64,000 nt of DNA, from the NCBI RefSeq assembly GCF_000699445.3, contig NC_067195.1, positions 61,727,591 through 61,791,590 of the forward strand, given 5' to 3'. The notes below the pieces were generated by a model. That model worked only from the letters and a program-made list of their open reading frames with translations, was not told where the DNA came from and did not search any database. The translations under genes and the position numbers were made by a program. The stretch comes from Schistosoma haematobium (Eukaryota; Platyhelminthes; Trematoda; Strigeidida; Schistosomatidae). The number at the start of each line of letters is the position of its first letter. The stretch's first letter is position 1. This document shows positions 57,060 to 64,000 of this stretch, in pieces.

Positions 57060-60000
57060 AAATTACGAGTCACACTAATATAATAGGATAATAATGTCCT
57101 TCAACTGGTAGATCACATGCAACAGGGATAGTCTACAGACAAAACAGACCAAATTGACGTGGTGGGCGTTTGCGCAACGACTTGATTGGTTAGCTATGGA
57201 CATGCAATCACCAAAGACTAATTACGGATTAAGTACTCTTCAAACATGTGCAAACTAATTAACCAAAGTGGTCATCCAAGTTCTTTTCTTTCCACGTTCC
57301 CAAAATGGGCATGGAATGCAAGTCATTTAGGGCTAGATTTATCATATTGCACAATGATAATTATGCTTTACAAATATAGTTACAATATGCCATTTAAAAC
57401 CTACATGGTATAAACTACCATGACATTTTTCTCAGTAGTTACCGACTGGGATTAATTTCTAGACAAGTTTATTTCATTGTTTTACTTGGTCAATCTAACT
57501 TGCTGGACTCAGGTTTACAGTATACCTCGTTAATTAAATTAAATATCCTAATGCAATAATAGTAGTCACCAAAAGATGACTTGGAAACTAGATACTGTAG
57601 TAGAATTAAAAAATACATCTTGAAGTCAATGAGGGAACATGACTTTACTTATGTTTTTGACCCACTCATAATTATCCTCAATCAGCCTAATCTTTCTCCC
57701 ATTACTCAGTTGTAGAGTGTAGATAAAACTTAAGGGATACTATTGATTCCAGCTAAATTAATGCGCACACACTCCATTTTTGAGGAGATTACATCAAAGA
57801 ATGGTTTTGATAAGATATATGGAGAACTTTTCTTGCCACTTCTACCACATCCAAATCAACTTCGTTGCTTTAAAAACCTAGACGTTAACCAGAACATTCT
57901 CTGAGATAACGCAAAGCATTGCAAGCTATCATTCAAGAATTGTTATCTTTACCAGATGGCTAAAGGTATCATTGAGTGGAATTTCAAGATTATCTATAAA
58001 TCTTATCTTTGTAAATATAACCTAAATTACGAATGCCGGGAACAGATCCGAGAGACAATAACAACAACGCCTAAGCTCCACAGTTTGAGAAAATTCGACG
58101 TATTTGACAGGAAATTCTGTCATTAAATGAAATTATACAGGACAAAGCCATATTGAACAAAATAGAATTTCGCATTGTTTTACCGTACTCGGTCATTCGA
58201 ATTTTTAACTACTCTATATTCACACAACAATACTATTATTGTCTCAGTTGACAAAAACAATTCTTTTTCTTTGCATTTTCAACTTTGCAATAGTACTATT
58301 ATCTTATTGTGACTGAACAATTTACTGACCTATATTGAATGACCTTTCTAATTTGCAAATATTACAATTTTTTGAAGTATATATATATATATCGTAACAG
58401 ATGCAAACGTTCACCATTTTTAACACATAACATTGTCAAATTCATTAATACATGCCTTATTTTTGGCCTTTGTAAAATATTATAATTATGGACTTATAAC
58501 TGTAGAGCCTGATGATGAAGTTATTGAAAACAATTGTTCGCTCAAATATTCTTCGTTTTTGAATACTCTATTGAGTTCAATTGTGCATTTGTCAATAATA
58601 AAAAAACTGACTGATTTGTATGTAAATAATCTTGTACTGAAATTTAGTATATCCCATCATAGAGAAATAATTTCATCTCATAATCATATGTAGTACTTGG
58701 ATACATCGAGTAATTCAATTTAAACATCATTCAGTAAGAGACCTCATTTCGCTTACCAACTGACAATATAATCACCTTTTCATTGGTTCATCCATTAGGA
58801 TTGAAAGCTAGTTCAGTGTATTCAAATAGAGAAGATTAAAATTGAATTTTTGGACAAATTTATATCCAAAGATGTTTCCAACCAAAGTTTATTGAAGTTT
58901 AACAAATACTCCATTTTAAAACTATAAATCTTGTATTTTGCAAACCAAACAGGGCATTCTTCATCAATAATCGCCATCACATTTGTGTATAGATCTGGAT
59001 ACTTCTTGGGTGCTCAAACTATGGTAAATAGTCTTCTTATACGAACACTTCTGGAACATTTGGCAAACAGGTCTAGTACGAAAGGCAGTGAAGAAACGTC
59101 AGATGCATTCACGTGGTAGTCGATAGTCGAAACAGCCTTGTATGTTATTTGTTTCATCAGATACTTTAGTTTGAATTGGGGTTTTAAAACTCCCTTACAT
59201 GAACTTTCCGTGACCACCAAATCGGCTGCATACCTGAACTTCCAAACAGAAGAATCTATCATTATGTTGAAAGCTATTTTTATCATTTGGCATGAGTTTT
59301 ATTTTTATCCACATTCAGATAACAATACACTGCCATGTATCTCACTAACTCAAGTTTATTAGTGTTATGACACAGGGCTTAGTAAACTTCATAATTCATT
59401 CAAACTTTAATTCGCTTATTTACATCTTAAATCAAATAATTTCAGTATTTGTAACAAAATGCATTGAGTAAAAAAGATGTCAGTCTATTTAAAAGCTTAT
59501 AATTTAGTCGTAGTTAACTAAAAATTGAGTGTTGCACTCTGTGGATAAGGTACATATACAAAATAGTAAGCAAACGTTAAACGAATTACTTCGATTTAAA
59601 TGAATTGTTTTGAAAATTTACAGAAAAAGAAACGAATTTCCAAAAGAAGTAAAGAATATCATACTGACAGTCTACTGTAATATGATACAAATGATATGAC
59701 ATGCATTCTCAATATAATTGGGAGGTGAATTTTTAACAAAGGAAACAATAAGTAAGACTTTGTTTATTTAGTTTCAGAACATCTGTAATTTTTATTAATT
59801 AAAATTAACAATCAGAATAATTCTTATAATCATGCCTCTAACAGATTGCTCCTCTGAATCTATTCACCAAACTCTTGTGTCCTAGTTGGTAAAGTTCACT
59901 TATTATCATTAATTGAACCTATTTGTCTCCTTGATTGAAAAAGTCTCCGTAATTTGTTAAACGTTATTAGATCGGTGATCTTATAAAAGAATCCATCGGA

Positions 60001-62311
60001 TTGATGACTGTTACAGTAAGAATCGATATAACTCAAACCGTAGATTGACAGAATCGAACATCAATTTAAAAATATAATCATGATAGGAAACAGCTATTTA
60101 AATGGCTAGAAGGGTGAAGATCCTGACACAATTCATTTTTATTTAACTCGAATACTGTCTTGTTTATCCTATCTTTCGGCTTTTTCAAAGACTTCATATA
60201 CAACCATGTGCAGTCATGTGGAATCACGTGATGGCTAAAGCTGGAATACTTAAGCTGACAGAACGAAAAAAGCAATTACAAGATTAAATCCGACCCATAT
60301 ACCACTAAAGTTAATAATCGTGTACTCGATTTTGACCAACTACAAGTGTAATGTCTAATGATAGCATTTCGATCTTCGAACTGGAGCAAGTATCTTCAGT
60401 CCAGACATTGAGCACTCTTGTTGAAAATCATAACCCATCGCCCTACAATTCGAACGCATAGAGTTCCCCACACAAATGCAATCGTAGTGCAGTGAACAGA
60501 AGCACAGCAGTTAGCATATACTGACAGAGATTAGCTAGGTTGTGGTACAATCGTATGTACAATATTTTTCAGTCTCACAGTAAGGTTGTGTTGAAAAACA
60601 CTAAAAGTATCATTACTAATAGCATGATTTGATCGGAATTTAGATCACGCGACGGACTTTACTAAACCTTAACCTTTGAGATAACACGTATTAATTTTAT
60701 TGAAATAAAGATTATTGGTTCGACTGAAGCAGGTTTTGGATTTCTTAAATGAATAAAATGCAGAGCAGTAGGTACAATGTGGTGATACGATGTAACAGAG
60801 TGATAACTACTAACGAGAATGGAAAATTAAGTTTAAAAAAGAACTATAAATGAGCTGATATCAAAAACAAGACTATTAGCCAAGGAAATAGCTTTTTAGA
60901 ACATGCTTATGTGCAAATTATTGATAAAAAGTAAACGTCATTGGATGATCTAAAGGATCGGGGGAAATCAGTTTTGTGGGTCATCCACTCTCTACTGAAT
61001 TAAAAACTGCGTTAAGCTTAATTCATTCCCACAATATGACCTCCAGAACAGAACGTCATGTGACCCTTTGTCATGGTACTGGGAAAACGGTGATTCTTTT
61101 GCATTATTTTATGAATTATTCAACTTTAATGAAGATCATGTTTCTGTTCCGTATACAAATAGGAACCTTATAATTGATATTAAATTCAAGACAACTCTCT
61201 TTTATTGCCTGATTATCGAGGCGGGATAAATTTTTAATTTCACCTCCTTCCTGTTTAAGATGAGATCGTTGATCACATCATTCGATCTGTAACAGTGTGA
61301 ACACTCAAATTGTTTATCCTGTGACTGGGGACATCTATGACTCTTGTGTAATTGTTTAATGCACGGCTTATGCGTAATAATACGGTGCATATCTTGTAGA
61401 CTTGGTTAATATTGCGACAACATTATTGAAGTTTTTGAGCTTGAAGTTGAAGAATTTTCAAGAAATTATGACTTCAATGGCGTTGTGATAGACACTACCC
61501 AAAAAATTGCTTTGAAGTAGTATGCAGCGGAGCGTCGAATGGGAGTTGCTGAAATCGACAGCCGAAGACAGGAGTACAAGGAAGCCAAAAGCACGGCGAG
61601 TTCGGATTACTTGAAGCCAGAAGGGAAACTATAGAAGACAGTCTACAACCAGCTTAGGATGCGGAACACAATAGATCCAAATGGAAGACTGAAGAATAAG
61701 TGTACATATTTCATAAGCAACCTCTGTACCTTTTAAATAGGTAAGTATGAATTCCTTCTGGAAATGGCGTATTCGTACTTTACGCTATAACTGATTTCGA
61801 ACTGCCAGAAAATTCACAACTATCTACAGCCTTTATCGTAGCATAACTTGGAACCACTGCACCACTGGATGGAGTGACGCTTTCATCCATGATCCATCCT
61901 TTCTGAATGGCATTTGACTTTGAATTAACACTGTGAATGCCCAGATTTCGATTAATTTACAAGTATTCTGATAAGTCTATTTTTTAATTGCATTATGTGA
62001 ATTAATAACGACTCGCACTCATTTAAAGTAATGGACATCTTAAAAAACGACTTTTATCCCCATTTTCATTGTTATAGTAGAGGATTCGGTAAACGAACAG
62101 TTTGTAAATCCTAACAATCAAATCCCAGTATTCACTGTTCTGGATGTAGACTCGATGATTTAGTGAACGGACGAGTTTTAGATTGTTAAAATAAGTGAAC
62201 AAAATGCAGACAGAGTGATATACGGAATGCCTATCACATCAAGAGTTTTATCAGAACTATTACCACCCAAAATAGGAAATAACAAAATAGAAAAATATTA
62301 CAGAGGACACA
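57060..62311. other. Intergenic DNA with no recognised gene
   Basis: This is mostly AT-rich single-copy-looking DNA. A short AT tract sits at 58,378-58,392. An open minus-strand stretch at 58,930-59,286 and a plus ORF at 60,976-61,173 have no recognised motif. The part nearest 62,311 would be the METTL2 3' untranslated region; no canonical AATAAA was pinned down. Confidence 0.5.
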
Positions 62312-63441
62312 TTATACCTTGTTATATTTACACTGAATCCAAATTCTGTACATCTTTAACTTCTTTTTGCGATTTACGATTAATCTGCGATCAACCTTGT
62401 TCTGAATCTTTTCTAGACCAACGTCCGTAAATAATTTGTGTAATTCATCTGCATGAAAATCAAAACATAATCTGTTGGGATTTCCCAAACTAACCTTGAG
62501 TGAAAAAGTAAACTCTTGTCCCATCTGATCTCATATAAAAATTGTCTTTTAAACACTGGCCATTTTTAAATCTTAGCTGAGCTAAATCAAACCTTCCATA
62601 ATCTCGAAACAATAGCACACCTCCGGGTTTTAAATACGTAACAAGATTTTTAAGTGTACGGTGAAACCTAAAAATTATTTGCGATTAAGGTAGAAATATT
62701 TACAATTCAGGATTAACTGCTGATAATACGAACACTAAGACTAGAAAATCCAAACTATTTCTAGGACAAGGGATTTCATCATTAGTTTTGGTTATATCAT
62801 GCTGGAAAGTAATACAACGATCAGCGTCATATCCTTTGGATTCCTTAATGATAATAGTTACATCAAACATGAACTTACTTTGAGTATAGATAGAGCCTTT
62901 TCAGAGAAATCTGATGCATATATCAACAGTCCAGGACTCCTAAACTGACTATAGACATTTTAATATCGTATACTTTACAGCGCGTAATATTGGAAATATT
63001 GTATTCCCCACACCACAACCGACCTCCATTATGTGCACACTAGGTGCTAAAAAAAATTAAAAAGGGCCAAAACTCACACGTTGAAGAAAATAATTCACAG
63101 AACTCTTTTTCTAACCAATTTCTGTCCTTGAAAAATCTATCTTCATGATGGGAATAAAACTTGTCCCAGTATTCATGTGCAAGGATCTCAATTCTTTCTA
63201 AACATTAAAAATGAGCAATAGCTTGAAAAAACCTTGAGAATCATCTGGGAGTCTAACAGAACTATTCAAAAGTATTATTTCTTTTGCTAAATTTTCCTGC
63301 TCTTCTGTCCACTGAACGTCATCCCTAGAGAAAAAGTTGGGTTATTCATCCTAATTTTTACCAAGCATTCCACTCATAAACATCAGAAGCATCTGTAAGA
63401 TATCGGCGTCCAAATATATCGTCACAATCTTCGGAAGCCAT
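62312..63441 (-). CDS. METTL2: tRNA N3-methylcytidine methyltransferase, METTL2-type, complete
   Basis: The enzyme would use S-adenosylmethionine to methylate cytidine 32 in the anticodon loop of certain tRNAs (known for METTL2 in other animals). Exons in coding order are 63441-63362, 63324-63233, 63197-63078, 63046-62974, 62948-62879, 62843-62704, 62667-62495 and 62448-62312, giving 885 bp and 294 residues; all phases agree. It starts [20 protein letters not shown] and has [35 protein letters not shown] motif [61 protein letters not shown], and a basic C terminus ending [13 protein letters not shown]...QLRF and the D-R-R-x-x-V-N-R tail point to METTL2/METTL8 rather than METTL6. It is shorter than human METTL2 (about 378) because the linker before motif I is missing. 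Confidence 0.93.
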
Positions 63442-63943
63442 TTATAATAATCTGGAATATAATAATGACAACATTAGGAAGAAAGAAACGAAAACAGAAA
63501 CGTGAAGAAAGCTGGTAGAGTGTGTAGTAACAAGTTGCTCAACAGTTGTGAAAACAAAGAACGAGTTCACTTGCACCATTGAAAACAACCTTTAGCCACA
63601 TCACCTCACATTTACGACAACGAGCAGGTGCTTTAGAGGTCACTTATAAAGTGGATTATATTTGCTGCGAAAACTAAGGGCAAGCAGCTTTGTGCGCTGA
63701 TGTTATGTACTGGTTTGGCTCTGTGGTTTTTTCCAACCTACTCTTATAAAAGCTACCATCGTATTTCAAGCAAAGTGGCAAAATATTCCCCACCCGCTTC
63801 CGTAAACAGTTTAAAACCTCAACTCCACAAGTAATATCATCATTGCTCACTTGACAGCTCCAACATAATAAGCGACTTTTGACGAATTTTAACTATCCAC
63901 ACGAGGCTTTCATAAATCACACTAGGTTCTCTCCCTTCTAGCA
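63442..63943. promoter_or_regulatory. Shared upstream region of METTL2 and a putative divergent gene
   Basis: About 500 bp separate the METTL2 ATG from the plus-strand ATG at 63,944. No TATA box or other element was identified with confidence. If the right-hand exon is real, this is a bidirectional promoter. Confidence 0.35.
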
Positions 63944-63973
63944 ATGGGAGAAGTTACTGGACTAAAATATAAG
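63944..63973 (+). CDS. Putative first coding exon of a divergent gene, continuing outside the window
   Basis: An ATG opens ten codons, MGEVTGLKYK, ending at a good GTAGGT splice donor (63,974). This short head-to-head exon is typical of compact flatworm gene pairs, but ten codons cannot identify a protein. A chance ATG plus donor is the alternative. Confidence 0.3.
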
Positions 63974-64000
63974 GTAGGTAACCATTATATCTAGCAATGT

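Noticed and set aside
60976..61173. 65-codon ORF with a GTGKT-like string
   Set aside because: CHGTGKTVILL recalls a P-loop, but there is no supporting context, homologous block or splice site.

Overview
The window looks like nuclear DNA from a trematode, most likely a blood fluke of the genus Schistosoma. The evidence is AT-rich DNA, coding exons of 30-390 bp scattered through long introns, one gene whose introns are all tiny, and many copies of flatworm-type retroelements: two RTE-clade LINE families, a CR1-like LINE, Ty3/gypsy fragments, and SINEs of the kind that carry hammerhead ribozymes. Genus and families were assigned from remembered patterns, not from a search.

Two protein-coding genes are supported, both on the minus strand. 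The first runs from its ATG at 39,789 down to 4,032 and continues out of the left edge. It encodes a membrane-anchored long-chain acyl-CoA synthetase (ACSL family). Fourteen exons were placed by reading frame, splice sites and matching phases; a fifteenth at 11,051-11,127 is a weaker call. The P-loop reads YTSGSLGLPKG instead of YTSGTTG-x-PKG, and the usual LPLAH loop was not found. The second gene, at 62,312-63,441, is a complete eight-exon, 294-residue METTL2-type tRNA N3-methylcytidine methyltransferase with seven introns of only 25-46 bp. A possible first exon of a divergently transcribed gene lies at 63,944-63,973.

Layout. 1-3,300: two adjacent RTE remnants. 4,032-39,789: the ACSL gene. 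Its introns hold a solo LTR (8.3 kb), an SR2-like LINE carrying a nested repeat (12.1-15.7 kb), a truncated SR2-like insertion with a perfect 11-bp target-site duplication (16.7-17.6 kb), a hammerhead-type SINE (17.9 kb), AT microsatellites, a nearly full-length RTE (31.6-35.1 kb) and a 228-bp palindrome (37.1-37.3 kb). 40.1-57 kb: a repeat graveyard of SINEs, gypsy gag/RT/RNase H debris, two CR1-like LINE copies (one broken by a gag insertion), a second LTR, and RTE fragments. 57-62.3 kb: intergenic DNA with little recognisable content. 62.3-64 kb: METTL2 and the putative divergent gene start.

The two genes have unrelated housekeeping roles: activation of fatty acids at a membrane, and tRNA anticodon-loop modification. 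The repeats reflect insertion into introns and intergenic DNA. No rRNA, confident tRNA, CRISPR array or bacterial-type operon was seen.
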